Shown here: piece by piece, positions 1-14,027 of the stretch
Position numbering within the stretch: position 1 is the first letter of the stretch
How the letters are laid out: each line of letters opens with the position of its first letter
Assembly (NCBI RefSeq): GCF_902506505.1
Contig: NZ_LR733406.1
Span: 310,001-374,000, forward strand
Length of the DNA stretch: 64,000 bases
Source: Pseudomonas sp. 8AS
Lineage (GTDB): Bacteria; Pseudomonadota; Gammaproteobacteria; Pseudomonadales; Pseudomonadaceae
Direction of reading: 5' to 3'
Program-made: the position numbers and the translations under genes
Notes under the pieces: model-generated
What the model was told of the DNA's origin: nothing
Seen by the model: only the letters and a program-made list of their open reading frames with translations
The model's database searches: none

Positions 1-772
1 GATCGGCATCGCCTTCCTGTTCGGCAAGACCGGGGTGATCGTGCTGTTCTACGGCGTGTCGTTCTACGCCCTGCGCGAGTTCATGACCCTCACCCCGACC
101 CGGCGCAGCGACTACCCGGCCCTGGTCGCCGCCTTCTACTTCGCCCTGCCGGTGCAGTACCTGCTGATCGGCATCGACTGGTACGGCATGTTCAGCATCT
201 TCATCCCGGTCTACCTGTTCCTCCTGCTGCCGATCCTCGCCTCCCTTGGCGGCGATACCACGCGCTTCCTCGAACGTGCGTCCAAGGTGCAGTGGGGCCT
301 GATGATCGCGGTGTACTGCATCTCCGCGGTGCCGGCCCTGCTGACCCTGGAGATCCCCGGCTACGAGGGGCGCAACCTGCTGCTGATCGCCTGGCTGGTG
401 ATAGTGGTGCAGCTCTCCGATGTGCTGCAGTACGTCTGCGGCAAGCTGTTCGGCCAGCACAAGATCGCCCCGCTGCTGTCGCCGTCGAAGACCGTCGAAG
501 GCTTCGTCGGGGGCGTCGCCCTGGCCACCCTGGTCGGTGCGCTGCTGTGCTGGATCACCCCGTTCGGCTTCTGGCAGGCCGCCGCCCTGGCCCTGCTGGT
601 CAACCTGCTGGGCTTTGCCGGCGGCCTGGTGATGTCGGCGATCAAGCGCGATCGCGGGGTCAAGGACTGGGGCCATATGATCGAAGGCCACGGCGGCATG
701 CTCGACCGCCTCGACTCGGTGTGCTTCGCCGCGCCGATCTTCTTCCATGTGGTGCGTTACTGGTGGGCGTGA
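1..772 (+). CDS. CdsA-like phosphatidate cytidylyltransferase, 5' end outside window
   Basis: The reading frame is open from base 2 to the TGA at 770-772, so only the C-terminal part (about 256 residues) is present. It is a polytopic inner-membrane protein rich in hydrophobic segments. Near the C terminus it carries the CTP:phosphatidate cytidylyltransferase signature, seen as KRDRGVKDWGHMIEGHGG followed by MLDRLDS. The family makes CDP-diacylglycerol from phosphatidate and CTP. The proline normally found in the IPGHGG part of the signature is glutamate here (IEGHGG), which suggests a CdsA-like paralogue rather than the housekeeping enzyme; that is an inference. A strong terminator follows directly. 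Confidence 0.85.
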   Translation, partial: IGIAFLFGKTGVIVLFYGVSFYALREFMTLTPTRRSDYPALVAAFYFALPVQYLLIGIDWYGMFSIFIPVYLFLLLPILASLGGDTTRFLERASKVQWGLMIAVYCISAVPALLTLEIPGYEGRNLLLIAWLVIVVQLSDVLQYVCGKLFGQHKIAPLLSPSKTVEGFVGGVALATLVGALLCWITPFGFWQAAALALLVNLLGFAGGLVMSAIKRDRGVKDWGHMIEGHGGMLDRLDSVCFAAPIFFHVVRYWWA

Positions 773-784
773 ACAACGCCTGAG

Positions 785-812
785 AAAAAACCCGGCGCCT
801 GCCGGTTTTTTT
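785..812 (+). terminator. Rho-independent terminator after the cdsA-like gene
   Basis: An A-run and CCGGC pair with GCCGG and a run of seven T around a GCCT loop, 12 bases after the stop codon. The A-run on the left means it could also act in the other direction. Confidence 0.8.
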
Positions 813-947
813 CTGGCCGCGTCACCTGCCAGCGCGGCAAGACGACCTTGGTGCAACCCGGGGGCATGCAAATTATTCCCACAGTCTTAGTGTGGCCACT
901 AGACTGGCATCATCCTCGGTTAATGCCAGTGCCGCCGCTTGACCACC

Positions 948-2120
<1,173 letters not shown>

Positions 2121-2129
2121 ACGGGCAGG

Positions 2130-2260
2130 ATGGGGCGCTCAAAAGGTTCTTCGCGGACGTTGGGGGAAGAGCGAGTTGACACTCAACGCCATGGGCCTCC
2201 AGCAATGCGATCAGGCGAGCATTCTCGGCCCGCAGTTGCTCAAACTCATCATATTAAAGC
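2130..2260 (-). pseudogene. Possible remnant of a coiled-coil N terminus (mobile or defence gene debris)
   Basis: The minus strand around 2150-2245 reads FEQLRAENARLIALLEAHGV, a leucine-heptad segment of the kind found at the N termini of some IS66-type proteins and TOTE-system primase-helicases. There is a stop codon just upstream in the same frame, no usable start, and the frame runs into unrelated sequence after about 40 codons. It is probably a fragment left by a rearrangement. The parent family cannot be fixed from so short a stretch. Confidence 0.25.
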
Positions 2261-2285
2261 CTGGCTCATCTGGTACGGACGGGGG

Positions 2286-2573
2286 CTACTTGAGCCGCTC
2301 GGCTGCCTTGCGGTAGGCCTGCTCGCGATCACGCCGATCCACCGCCACGACAAACACCACCACCTCATGGTCGATCACCTGGTACACCAGGCGATAACCG
2401 CTGCTGCTTAGTTTGATCTTGTAGCAGTCCGGTAGCGAATGAAGTCGGTTGGCCTCGATACGCGGATTGACCAACACCTCCACAAGCTTTTTCTTCAACT
2501 GCTGACGGACAGTGTCCCCCAGCTTGTGCCACTCCTTCAGTGCCCGTGCATCGAATTCGAGGCTATAGGTCAT
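2286..2573 (-). CDS. RelE/ParE-superfamily toxin
   Basis: A 95-residue protein with the RelE fold pattern: an N-terminal helix pair (ALKEWHKLGDTVRQQLKKKL), then CYKIKLSSSGYRLVYQV and VAVDRRDREQAY, matching the basic and aromatic residues that RelE toxins use to cleave mRNA on the ribosome. Its first 11 bases overlap the end of the upstream antitoxin gene, as expected for translational coupling in a toxin-antitoxin operon. Cleavage activity is inferred from family membership; some members of the superfamily (ParE) target gyrase instead, and the neighbouring gyrB is probably coincidental. Confidence 0.88.
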   Translation of the reverse strand: MTYSLEFDARALKEWHKLGDTVRQQLKKKLVEVLVNPRIEANRLHSLPDCYKIKLSSSGYRLVYQVIDHEVVVFVVAVDRRDREQAYRKAAERLK

Positions 2574-2802
2574 CCAGCGAAACCTTCACTCGCTGGGGAG
2601 TCGCAAGACGTTCACGGACTGTGGTGATCAGAGCCTCATCTTCCTCAGTCATCAACACCGGACGGAAGGGCAACTGACCGCGCTCGGCCACATACTGCAA
2701 GGCCTGGCGTATCAGCTCAGAAGGGGTGACGCCGAGCTTTTCCAACTCATGATAAGCCCGCTCTTTAAGCTCATCGTCAACACGAATATTGATTGAAGCC
2801 AT
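2563..2802 (-). CDS. RelB/DinJ-type antitoxin (ribbon-helix-helix)
   Basis: A 79-residue protein starting MASINIRVDDELKERAY, the classic ribbon-helix-helix beta strand and first helix that bind the operator as a dimer. The C-terminal part (TEEDEALITTVRERL onward) would wrap the toxin. I chose the ATG at 2802 because GAGGG lies seven bases upstream and because the RHH motif starts immediately; an open frame extends 21 codons further upstream but crosses the operator. It overlaps the toxin gene by 11 bases. It probably neutralises the toxin and represses its own promoter. Confidence 0.88.
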   Translation of the reverse strand: MASINIRVDDELKERAYHELEKLGVTPSELIRQALQYVAERGQLPFRPVLMTEEDEALITTVRERLATPQRVKVSLDDL

Positions 2803-2818
2803 GGCATGGCCCTCATAT

Positions 2819-2838
2819 GTAATGACACTTGTCATTAC
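2819..2838. promoter_or_regulatory. Palindromic operator of the toxin-antitoxin operon
   Basis: GTAATGACACTTGTCATTAC: nine-base arms are perfectly complementary around a CT centre. It sits 17 bases upstream of the antitoxin start, where RHH antitoxins usually bind for autoregulation. A second small palindrome (ATGGCA-G-TGCCAT) follows at 2840-2852 and may be a second half of the operator. Confidence 0.7.
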
Positions 2839-2928
2839 GATGGCAGTGCCATGGCTTTTAAGCAACTCGTATCAGCCATGCGGCAATTAACACTGCCTGC
2901 TGAAGTGTATTTCTAAAAATATTCTACA

Positions 2929-2966
2929 AAGAAAAACCCCAGCACAATGGCTGGGGTTTTTCTTGA
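2929..2966 (-). terminator. Terminator downstream of gyrB
   Basis: AAAAACCCCAGC pairs with GCTGGGGTTTTT around a six-base loop. It lies about 55 bases after the gyrB stop on the minus strand. Runs of A and T on both sides would allow it to work in both directions. Confidence 0.85.
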
Positions 2967-3021
2967 TGACGGACATTAACCCCGCCCACTTCGGACGCTT
3001 AATGTGCCCGTCGACACCTGA

Positions 3022-6548
<3,527 letters not shown>

Positions 6549-6555
6549 TCAGCGG

Positions 6556-7659
6556 TTACAGGCGCATCGGCATGACAACGTAGGACGAGTCGTCGTTACC
6601 GGCTTCCTGCACCAGGGCACTGCTGTTGGCATCGGAGAGGATCAGACGCACTTGCTCGGTGGTCATCACGCCCAGCACGTCGAGCAGGTAGCTGACGTTG
6701 AAGCCGATCTCCAGCGAGCCGCCGTTGTAGTCGACGGCCACTTCTTCTTCCGCCTCTTCCTGCTCCGGGTTGTTCGCCTGGATCTTCAGCTGACCACTGG
6801 CCAGTTGCAGGCGAATGCCGCGGTACTTCTCGTTGGACAGGATCGAGGTGCGGCTGAAGGCTTCACGCAGTGCCTGACGATCACCGATCACCAGCTTGTC
6901 GCCACCGCGCGGCAGCACACGCTCGTAATCCGGGAACTTGCCGTCGACCAGCTTGGAGGTGAAGGTGAACTCGCCGGTGGTGGCGCGGATATGGTGCTGG
7001 CCGAGAACGATGGCGACTTCGCCGTCCTGCTCGGTGAGCAGGCGGGCCAGTTCGAGGATGCCTTTGCGCGGCACGATCACCTGGTGCTTCTCGGTGTTCT
7101 CGATGGCCGCTTCCATGGCGCACATGGCCAGGCGGTGACCATCGGTGGCGACGGCGCGCAGTACGCCGGTCTGCACTTCGATCAGCATGCCGTTGAGGTA
7201 GTAGCGCACGTCCTGCTGAGCCATGGCGAAACTGGTGCGCTCGATCAGACGGCGCAGCTTGCTCTGGATCAGCGAGAAGGTCAGCGAACCCGGGCCTTCT
7301 TCCACAGTCGGGAAGTCGTTGGCCGGCAGGGTCGACAGGGTGAAGCGGCTGCGCCCGGCCTTGACCACCAGCTTCTGCTCGTCGACGCGGATATCGATCA
7401 GAGCGTCGCTCGGCAGGCTCTTGCAGATGTCCATCAGCTTGCGTGCCGGTACGGTGATCTCGCCCGGCTCGGCGCTGTCTTCCAGGGCCACGCGGCCAAC
7501 CAGTTCGACTTCCAGGTCGGTACCGGTCAACGACAGCTGTTGGCCTTCGACCACCAGCAGCACGTTCGACAGAACCGGCAGGGTCTGGCGGCGTTCGACG
7601 ACGCCGGCGACCAGTTGCAGGGGTTTCAACAGGGCTTCGCGTTGAATGGTGAAATGCAT
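6556..7659 (-). CDS. dnaN: DNA polymerase III beta sliding clamp
   Basis: 367 residues, the usual length. Begins MHFTIQREALLKPLQLVAGVVERRQTLPVLSNV-like sequence and ends in the conserved SSYVVMPMRL, the C-terminal MPMRL that forms part of the hydrophobic cleft region. Three repeated clamp domains are expected. It tethers polymerase III to DNA as a dimeric ring. It is 30 bases downstream of dnaA and seven upstream of recF, so it is part of the dnaA operon. Confidence 0.99.
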   Translation of the reverse strand: MHFTIQREALLKPLQLVAGVVERRQTLPVLSNVLLVVEGQQLSLTGTDLEVELVGRVALEDSAEPGEITVPARKLMDICKSLPSDALIDIRVDEQKLVVKAGRSRFTLSTLPANDFPTVEEGPGSLTFSLIQSKLRRLIERTSFAMAQQDVRYYLNGMLIEVQTGVLRAVATDGHRLAMCAMEAAIENTEKHQVIVPRKGILELARLLTEQDGEVAIVLGQHHIRATTGEFTFTSKLVDGKFPDYERVLPRGGDKLVIGDRQALREAFSRTSILSNEKYRGIRLQLASGQLKIQANNPEQEEAEEEVAVDYNGGSLEIGFNVSYLLDVLGVMTTEQVRLILSDANSSALVQEAGNDDSSYVVMPMRL

Positions 7660-7689
7660 GGTCTAGTCCCTTGCCTTAGAGGCTGCGTG

Positions 7690-9129
7690 TCAGGTGGTCA
7701 GGGTGCGCAGCAGGTTCTTGTAGTCCTCGCGGATATCCGCGTCGGCTTCCCGCAGTTCGGCAATCTTACGACAGGCGTGCAGAACTGTGGTGTGGTCTCT
7801 TCCGCCAAATGCATCGCCGATTTCCGGCAGGCTGTGGTTGGTCAACTCTTTCGACAAGGCCATGGCCACCTGGCGCGGTCGGGCGACCGAACGCGAGCGG
7901 CGCTTGGACAGCAGATCGGCGATCTTGATCTTGTAATACTCGGCCACGGTGCGCTGGATGTTGTCGACGCTGACCAGCTTGTCCTGCAGGGCCAGCAGAT
8001 CCTTCAGCGACTCGCGGATCAGCTCGATGGTGATCGGCTGATTGGTGAAGTGCGAGTGGGCGATCACCCGTTTCAATGCACCTTCCAGTTCACGCACGTT
8101 GGAGCGGATGCGCTGGGCAATGAAGAAGGCGGCGTCATGCGGCAGATCGACCTTGGTCTGCTCGGCCTTCTTCATCAGGATGGCCACGCGGGTTTCCAGT
8201 TCCGGCGGCTCCACCGCCACGGTCAGGCCCCAGCCGAAGCGCGACTTCAGCCGCTCTTCCAGGCCTTCGATTTCCTTCGGGTAACGGTCGCTGGTGAGGA
8301 TGACCTGCTGGCCGCCTTCGAGCAGGGCGTTGAAGGTGTGGAAGAACTCCTCCTGGGAGCGCTCCTTCTTGGCGAAGAACTGGATATCGTCGATCAGCAG
8401 CGCGTCGACCGAACGGTAGAAGCGCTTGAACTCGTTGATCGCATTGAGCTGCAGCGCCTTGACCATGTCGGCGACGAAGCGCTCGGAATGCAGGTAGACC
8501 ACCTTGGCATTCGGATTCTTCTTCAGCAGGTGGTTACCCACCGCATGCATCAGGTGGGTCTTGCCCAGACCAACGCCGCCATAGAGGAACAGCGGGTTGT
8601 AACCGTGCTTGAGGTTGTCCGCCACCTGCCAGGCCGCCGCACGGGCCATCTGGTTGGACTTGCCCTCGACGAAGTTCTCGAAGGTGAACGTGCGGTTGAG
8701 GTAGCTGGTGTGCTTAAGCGCACCCTCGACCTGAACCGAGCGCTCGGTTGGGCGTGTCGCGGCGACCGGCTGCGGCGCGGCCGGCTCACTGGCCGGGGCA
8801 TCCTGCACCGGAGCGGCAACGGGCGCCTGGTTACTCATAGAGGGAGCCGGGGCTGCCTGGGGGGCAACGCGCGCCGCCGCACTGCGCTTGCTACCGATCA
8901 GCATCGACAGAGCAGGCGCCAGGCCATTGGCCCGTTCAGCCAGCAGCTCCAGCAGGCGCACCAGGTATTTTTCGTTGACCCAGTCGAGCACGAAACGGTT
9001 GGGGGCGTAGACGCGCAGTTCATCACCTTCGGCTTCCACCTGCAGTGGGCGGATCCAGGTGTTGAATTGCTGGGCAGGCAATTCGTCGCGAAGCAGCTCA
9101 ACACACTGCTGCCAAAGTTCAACGGACAC
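7690..9129 (-). CDS. dnaA: Chromosomal replication initiator DnaA
   Basis: 479 residues. Domain I at the N terminus ([21 protein letters not shown]), a Pro/Ala-rich linker around residues 85-135, the AAA+ domain with Walker A GGVGLGKT at 184-191 and Walker [10 protein letters not shown], and the C-terminal DNA-binding domain with the DnaA signature [15 protein letters not shown]. Translation appears to start at GTG (9127-9129), read MSVELWQQ. It binds the DnaA boxes immediately upstream and opens oriC; those boxes probably also autoregulate dnaA. Confidence 0.99.
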   Translation of the reverse strand: MSVELWQQCVELLRDELPAQQFNTWIRPLQVEAEGDELRVYAPNRFVLDWVNEKYLVRLLELLAERANGLAPALSMLIGSKRSAAARVAPQAAPAPSMSNQAPVAAPVQDAPASEPAAPQPVAATRPTERSVQVEGALKHTSYLNRTFTFENFVEGKSNQMARAAAWQVADNLKHGYNPLFLYGGVGLGKTHLMHAVGNHLLKKNPNAKVVYLHSERFVADMVKALQLNAINEFKRFYRSVDALLIDDIQFFAKKERSQEEFFHTFNALLEGGQQVILTSDRYPKEIEGLEERLKSRFGWGLTVAVEPPELETRVAILMKKAEQTKVDLPHDAAFFIAQRIRSNVRELEGALKRVIAHSHFTNQPITIELIRESLKDLLALQDKLVSVDNIQRTVAEYYKIKIADLLSKRRSRSVARPRQVAMALSKELTNHSLPEIGDAFGGRDHTTVLHACRKIAELREADADIREDYKNLLRTLTT

Positions 9130-9566
9130 GGAAATCCCCTAGGTCGCTACGATCGGCGAGGCAAAAAACAGTCCGCATTGTAGCCGCCGAGACCCGAGTT
9201 ATCCACATGTAAAACGCCTTTCAAGCCAGCAAAATCAAGGATTTATTGCTGTTTCCAGGGGTAACGCAATGTGCGGCTAAAGCTTGTGGATAAAGCACCC
9301 ATAAGCCAGGTGGATAAGCCGGGGCTAAAACCTCTGGATAACCTCGCTGTGGGTAACTTGCCATTCGCTGCACAGGCAATCCCCATCCCCGACACAGGCA
9401 CAGCACCGGTTACCGACAGCCTTTTACCCGACTGCAAGCCTCGTCAGCCAAGGTCTGCAACCAGTTGTCCACAGAAAAGCGGCTGCTTAAAGCTTTATAA
9501 GCACTACAGGTCTTTTAAGAATTTCTTTCCTTTTATCTTCTTTATGCTCAGAAGCCTGTCTGGAAA
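9130..9566. other. oriC: Chromosomal replication origin oriC
   Basis: The dnaA-rpmH intergenic region. Perfect DnaA boxes (TTATCCACA) occur at 9199-9207 (plus) and 9285-9293 (minus). One-mismatch boxes occur at 9309-9317, 9333-9341, 9348-9356 (minus) and 9465-9473 (plus). An AT-rich tract at about 9489-9552, just before the rpmH promoter, is the likely duplex-unwinding element. This arrangement matches known Pseudomonas origins between dnaA and rpmH. Confidence 0.93.
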
Positions 9567-9595
9567 TTGACCTGGGGCCGCGCTTTCACTAGAAT
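9567..9595 (+). promoter_or_regulatory. Sigma-70 promoter of rpmH-rnpA
   Basis: TTGACC (9567-9572) and TAGAAT (9590-9595) are separated by exactly 17 bases, about 60 bases before the rpmH start and right after the AT-rich part of oriC. Confidence 0.8.
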
Positions 9596-9654
9596 CGCCG
9601 GTCTCTTTAAACGGGGGCCATTCCGGCCCGTAGTGGACCACCCAGGTAAGCACC

Positions 9655-9789
9655 ATGAAACGCACTTTCCAACCCAGCACTATCAAGCGCGCTCGTACCC
9701 ACGGTTTCCGCGCACGCATGGCCACCAAGAACGGTCGTGCCGTCCTGTCGCGTCGTCGCGCCAAGGGCCGCAAGCGCCTGACCGTCTGA
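9655..9789 (+). CDS. rpmH: 50S ribosomal protein L34
   Basis: 44 residues, beginning [20 protein letters not shown] and ending KGRKRLTV, the nearly invariant sequence of bacterial L34. Very basic. It is the first gene of the rpmH-rnpA-yidD-yidC group and is expressed from the strong promoter at 9567-9595. Confidence 0.99.
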   Translation: MKRTFQPSTIKRARTHGFRARMATKNGRAVLSRRRAKGRKRLTV

Positions 9790-9802
9790 TAAACCGGAAC
9801 GG

Positions 9803-10207
9803 GTGGTGAGTCGAGACTTCGGTCGGGAAAAGCGTCTGCTGACACCCCGGCAATTCAAGACGGTATTCGACTCACCCAGCGGCAAGGCTCCTGGCAAAAA
9901 CGTCCTGCTCCTCGCTCGCAGCAACGATCTAAACCATCCCCGCCTGGGTTTGGTGATCGGCAAGAAAAGCGTCAAGCTTTCCGTCGAGCGTAACCGCCTG
10001 AAACGCCTGATCCGGGATTCGTTCCGGCACCATCAGGAATTATTGGGCGGTCTGGACATTGTCGTGGTGGCACGCAAGGGCCTTGGCGATCTGGACAACG
10101 TGGAGCTGCATCAGCAGTTCAGCAAGCTCTGGAAACGCCTGGCTCGCCAGCGACCTAGCCCTGAACCCGGAGTCGGACCAGGGGTGAGCGACAGTCCCCA
10201 TGCGTAA
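9803..10207 (+). CDS. rnpA: Ribonuclease P protein component
   Basis: 134 residues, with the RNR motif region [13 protein letters not shown] beginning at residue 63 and the N-terminal block [17 protein letters not shown]. It is the protein cofactor of RNase P, which matures tRNA 5' ends. Start is GTG: two GTG codons are adjacent at 9803 and 9806; the first gives MVSRDF, which agrees with Pseudomonas homologues. It overlaps yidD by eight bases. Confidence 0.98.
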   Translation: MVSRDFGREKRLLTPRQFKTVFDSPSGKAPGKNVLLLARSNDLNHPRLGLVIGKKSVKLSVERNRLKRLIRDSFRHHQELLGGLDIVVVARKGLGDLDNVELHQQFSKLWKRLARQRPSPEPGVGPGVSDSPHA

Positions 10208-10436
10208 ACTGGCTATCCTTCCGATCCAGTTTTACCGTTACGCCATCAGCCCTTTGATGGCCAGTCACTGCCGCTTCCATCCCAGCTGTTCCTGCTACAC
10301 CCAGGAGGCCATCGAACTGCATGGCGTCCTGCGGGGTAGCTGGCTCGGCATTCGCCGCCTGAGTCGCTGTCATCCCTGGAACCCCGGTGGTTACGACCCG
10401 GTTCCGCCCCCTTCTTCCCCTTCGATGACCGAGTAA
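10200..10436 (+). CDS. yidD: Membrane protein insertion efficiency factor YidD
   Basis: 78 residues with the family pattern [24 protein letters not shown] cysteine block and later [14 protein letters not shown]. An amphipathic membrane-associated protein that helps YidC-dependent insertion. It overlaps the 3' end of rnpA and is three bases from yidC, a conserved arrangement. Confidence 0.97.
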   Translation: MRKLAILPIQFYRYAISPLMASHCRFHPSCSCYTQEAIELHGVLRGSWLGIRRLSRCHPWNPGGYDPVPPPSSPSMTE

Positions 10437-10439
10437 TCC

Positions 10440-12113
10440 ATGGATATCCAACGCTCGATCCTGCTCGTCGCCCTGGCAGTCGTGTCCTATCTGATGGTTC
10501 TGCAGTGGAACCAGGACTACGGCCAGGCGGCTCTGCCGACCCAGAATGCCGTCGTCGCCAGCAACGGCAGCACGCCTGCTCTGCCGGATACGCCCGCCGC
10601 AGCCAGCAACCACGACGACATCCCGTCGGCCAATGCCGAGCTGCAGCAACCGGAAAGCCCGGTGGCGGCCACCAGCGATCAGCTGATCCGGGTAAAGACC
10701 GACGTTCTCGACCTGGCCATCGACCCGCGCGGTGGTGACATCGTGCAGCTGACCCTGCCGGCCTACCCGCGTCGCCAGGATCATCCGGAGATTCCGTTCC
10801 AGTTGTTCGACAACGGCGGCGAGCGCCTGTACCTGGCGCAGAGCGGCCTGATCGGCAGCAATGCGCCAGACAAGAGCAGCGGCCGCGCCCTGTGGAGCAG
10901 CGCCCAGCAGCAGTACCAACTGGCCGACGGCCAGGACGAGCTGGTGGTCGAGCTGAAATACAGCGAAGCCGGGGTCAACTACATCAAGCGCTTCAGCTTC
11001 AAGCGCGGTCAGTACGAACTGGCCGTGGCCTACCGGATCGACAACCAGTCGGCCCAGGCCTGGAGCGGCAACATGTTTGCCCAGCTCAAGCGCGACAGCA
11101 GCGGTGACCCGTCCTCGACCACTGCCACCGGCACCGCGACCTACCTGGGCGCCGCCATGTGGACCAGCGAGGAGCCGTACAAGAAAGTGTCGATGAGCGA
11201 CATCGACAAGCAGGCCGACAAGGAAACCGTACAGGGTGGCTGGGTCGCCTGGCTGCAGCACTACTTCGTCACCGCCTGGATTCCGGCCAAGGACTCCAGC
11301 AACGTGGTGCAGACCCGCAAGGACAGCCAGGGCAACTACATCATCGGTTTCACCGGCCCGACCCTCAGCGTCGCCGCCGGCGCCCAGGCCGAGACCAGCG
11401 CCATCCTCTACGCCGGGCCGAAGATCCAGAAGCACCTGGGCGAACTGTCCCCGGGCCTGGAGCTGACCGTCGACTACGGCATCCTGTGGTTCCTCGCCCA
11501 GCCGATCTTCTGGCTGCTGGAACATATCCACAGCATCCTGGGTAACTGGGGCTGGTCGATCATCGTCCTGACCATCATCATCAAACTGGCGTTCTTCCCG
11601 CTGTCCGCCGCCAGCTACAAGTCGATGGCACGCATGCGTGCGGTATCGCCGAAGCTGGCCGCGCTGAAGGAACAGTTTGGCGACGATCGCCAGAAGATGT
11701 CCCAGGCGATGATGGAGCTGTACAAGAAGGAGAAGATCAACCCGCTCGGTGGCTGCCTGCCGATCCTGGTGCAGATGCCGGTGTTCCTGGCCCTCTACTG
11801 GACCCTCCTGGAAAGCGTGGAAATGCGCCAGGCCCCGTGGCTGCTGTGGATCACCGACCTGTCGATCAAGGATCCGTTCTTCCTCCTGCCGATCATCATG
11901 GGCGCCACCATGTTCATCCAGCAGCAACTCAACCCGACCCCGCCGGACCCCATGCAGGCCAAGGTGATGAAGCTGATGCCGATCATCTTCACCTTCTTCT
12001 TCCTCTGGTTCCCGGCTGGTCTGGTGCTGTACTGGGTGGTCAACAACGTCCTGTCCATCGCCCAGCAGTGGTACATTACCCGCAAGATCGAGGCGGCTAC
12101 GGCGAAAGCCTGA
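10440..12113 (+). CDS. yidC: Membrane protein insertase YidC
   Basis: 557 residues. N-terminal membrane anchor ([18 protein letters not shown]), a long periplasmic domain (about residues 25-340), then the conserved five-helix insertase core beginning at [20 protein letters not shown]. The cytoplasmic loop after TM2 contains [18 protein letters not shown]. It inserts and folds inner-membrane proteins alone or with SecYEG, including ATP synthase subunits a and c that are encoded further along. A terminator follows. Confidence 0.99.
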   Translation: MDIQRSILLVALAVVSYLMVLQWNQDYGQAALPTQNAVVASNGSTPALPDTPAAASNHDDIPSANAELQQPESPVAATSDQLIRVKTDVLDLAIDPRGGDIVQLTLPAYPRRQDHPEIPFQLFDNGGERLYLAQSGLIGSNAPDKSSGRALWSSAQQQYQLADGQDELVVELKYSEAGVNYIKRFSFKRGQYELAVAYRIDNQSAQAWSGNMFAQLKRDSSGDPSSTTATGTATYLGAAMWTSEEPYKKVSMSDIDKQADKETVQGGWVAWLQHYFVTAWIPAKDSSNVVQTRKDSQGNYIIGFTGPTLSVAAGAQAETSAILYAGPKIQKHLGELSPGLELTVDYGILWFLAQPIFWLLEHIHSILGNWGWSIIVLTIIIKLAFFPLSAASYKSMARMRAVSPKLAALKEQFGDDRQKMSQAMMELYKKEKINPLGGCLPILVQMPVFLALYWTLLESVEMRQAPWLLWITDLSIKDPFFLLPIIMGATMFIQQQLNPTPPDPMQAKVMKLMPIIFTFFFLWFPAGLVLYWVVNNVLSIAQQWYITRKIEAATAKA

Positions 12114-12133
12114 CCGTCCTCGCCGCTGCACTG

Positions 12134-12157
12134 AACGCCCCCTCGTGGGGCGTTTTG
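12134..12157 (+). terminator. Terminator after yidC
   Basis: AACGCCCC (12134-12141) pairs with GGGGCGTT (12147-12154) around a five-base loop, followed by a short T-run. It is 36 bases before the mnmE start, so some transcription may read through. Confidence 0.8.
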
Positions 12158-12192
12158 CTATCCGCAAGATATCCACAGCCGAGAACACAAGC

Positions 12193-13560
12193 ATGACCAG
12201 CGCCCGTGAAACCATCGCCGCCGTCGCCACTGCCCAGGGTCGTGGCGGGGTCGGCATTGTGCGGGTCTCCGGGCCGCGGGCACGAGCCATCGGCATCAGC
12301 TTGAGCGGCCTCGAAGCCAAGCCACGGCATGCCCACTACGGGCCCTGGCACGACCCCGAAGGCGAAGTGATCGACCAGGGCCTGCTGCTGTTCTTCCCCG
12401 GCCCGCATTCCTTCACCGGCGAAGACGTGCTGGAACTGCAGGGCCACGGCGGCCCGGTAGTACTCGACATGCTCCTGCAGCGCTGCCTGCAGCTCGGCGC
12501 CCGCCAGGCGCGCCCCGGCGAGTTCAGCGAGCGCGCCTTCCTCAACGACAAGCTCGACCTGGCCCAGGCCGAGGCCATCGCCGACTTGATCGAAGCCAGC
12601 TCGGCCCAGGCCGCACGCAATGCCCTGCGCTCGCTGCAGGGCGAGTTCTCGCGCCGCGTGCATGGCCTGACCGAGAAACTGATCGAGCTGCGCATCTATG
12701 TGGAAGCGGCTATCGATTTCCCGGAGGAAGAAATCGACTTCCTCGCCGATGGCCATGTGCTCGGCCTGCTGGATGGCGTCCGCGACAACTTATCCACAGT
12801 GCTGCGCGAAGCCGGGCAAGGCGCCCTGCTGCGCGACGGCATGACCGTGGTCATCGCCGGCCGGCCCAACGCCGGAAAATCCAGCTTGCTCAACGCCCTG
12901 GCCGGGCGCGAGGCGGCGATCGTCACCGAGATCGCCGGGACCACCCGCGACGTGCTGCGCGAACATATCCACATCGACGGCATGCCGCTGCACGTGGTGG
13001 ATACCGCCGGCCTGCGCGACACCGACGACCAGGTCGAGAAGATCGGCGTGGAACGCGCACTGAAGGCCATCGGCGAAGCCGATCGGGTGTTGCTGGTGGT
13101 CGACTCGACCGCCCCGGAAGCCGCCGATCCCTTTGCCCTGTGGCCGGAGTTCCTCGACCAGCGCCCCGATCCGGCACGTGTCACCCTGATCCGCAACAAG
13201 GCCGATCTGTCGGGCGAGGCCGTGGCGCTGGATACCTGCGCGGATGGCCATGTCACCCTCAGCCTGTCGGCCAAATCCAACGACGGCCTGGACCTGCTGC
13301 GCGAACACCTCAAGGCCTGCATGGGCTACCAGCAGACCACCGAGAACAGCTTCAGCGCCCGCCGCCGCCACCTGGAAGCCCTGCGCCAGGCCTCCAGCCA
13401 CCTCGAGCACGGCCGCGCGCAGCTGACCCTGGCCGGGGCCGGCGAGCTGCTGGCCGAGGATCTGCGCCAGGCCCAGCAGGCCCTCGGCGAGATCACCGGC
13501 GCGTTCAGCTCCGATGACCTGCTCGGGCGGATCTTCTCCAGCTTCTGCATCGGCAAATAA
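12193..13560 (+). CDS. mnmE: tRNA modification GTPase MnmE
   Basis: 455 residues. N-terminal tetrahydrofolate-binding domain ([21 protein letters not shown]), a helical domain, and an inserted GTPase domain with G1 GRPNAGKS at residues 223-230, G2/G3 TTRD and DTAG, and NKAD. It ends in the conserved CIGK. With MnmG it installs carboxymethylaminomethyl groups on wobble uridine 34 of tRNAs. I chose the ATG at 12193 because the family N terminus begins there; the frame extends upstream into the terminator. A perfect DnaA box lies inside the gene at 12790-12798. Confidence 0.98.
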   Translation: MTSARETIAAVATAQGRGGVGIVRVSGPRARAIGISLSGLEAKPRHAHYGPWHDPEGEVIDQGLLLFFPGPHSFTGEDVLELQGHGGPVVLDMLLQRCLQLGARQARPGEFSERAFLNDKLDLAQAEAIADLIEASSAQAARNALRSLQGEFSRRVHGLTEKLIELRIYVEAAIDFPEEEIDFLADGHVLGLLDGVRDNLSTVLREAGQGALLRDGMTVVIAGRPNAGKSSLLNALAGREAAIVTEIAGTTRDVLREHIHIDGMPLHVVDTAGLRDTDDQVEKIGVERALKAIGEADRVLLVVDSTAPEAADPFALWPEFLDQRPDPARVTLIRNKADLSGEAVALDTCADGHVTLSLSAKSNDGLDLLREHLKACMGYQQTTENSFSARRRHLEALRQASSHLEHGRAQLTLAGAGELLAEDLRQAQQALGEITGAFSSDDLLGRIFSSFCIGK

Positions 13561-13950
13561 TCCCGCTTTGGTTCGACCCGCCTGCCTTGGCCAAGGCGGA
13601 TCGCCCCTGCCCGGCAGTTATCCAATGGGCTGCAAAGGCGAACCTGAGCCCTGTGGAAAACCAGGCCTAAGCCCGGTCGATAAGCCGGTCAGAAAGCTGA
13701 AGATAAAACCATCTGTGCATAACATGCCGAATAATCCACAGGGGTTATTCAGCTTGCCCAGTGGAAAGTGCCAGGATCAGCACAGGGTTATCATTCGCTG
13801 CAGGCCATGGTTGGAAAGGCCTGCAGCAATCTATCCACAGAAACCTGCCGCACCATACATAAGAATAAAAATAAGGCTTTATATAAATTCATTCTTTTTA
13901 TTCTCTATAAGCCTGAGAGCTGACCGACTGGCTATTTTTTGTGCAGAAGG
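13561..13950. other. Second origin-like region upstream of mnmG
   Basis: A 467-base intergenic region rich in DnaA-box-like nonamers: TTTTCCACA (minus, 13652-13660), TTATGCACA (minus, 13714-13722), TAATCCACA (13732-13740), CTATCCACA (13831-13839), plus a weaker one at 13618. An AT-rich tract (about 13855-13915) follows, just as in the dnaA-rpmH origin. Two separate ARS-active regions have been reported for Pseudomonas chromosomes; whether this one is active cannot be judged from sequence alone. Confidence 0.6.
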
Positions 13951-13951
13951 C

Positions 13952-13980
13952 TTCATTCACTCAGGCTAAGTCCCTATACT
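13952..13980 (+). promoter_or_regulatory. Probable promoter of mnmG
   Basis: TATACT at 13975-13980 is a good -10 element; the -35 at 17-base spacing (TTCATT, 13952-13957) is weak. It is about 48 bases upstream of the mnmG start codon. Confidence 0.5.
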
Positions 13981-14027
13981 TGCGCCCCCTTTCTATTTCT
14001 TCCTTTTCAACAGGCACGAGGTGCGTG

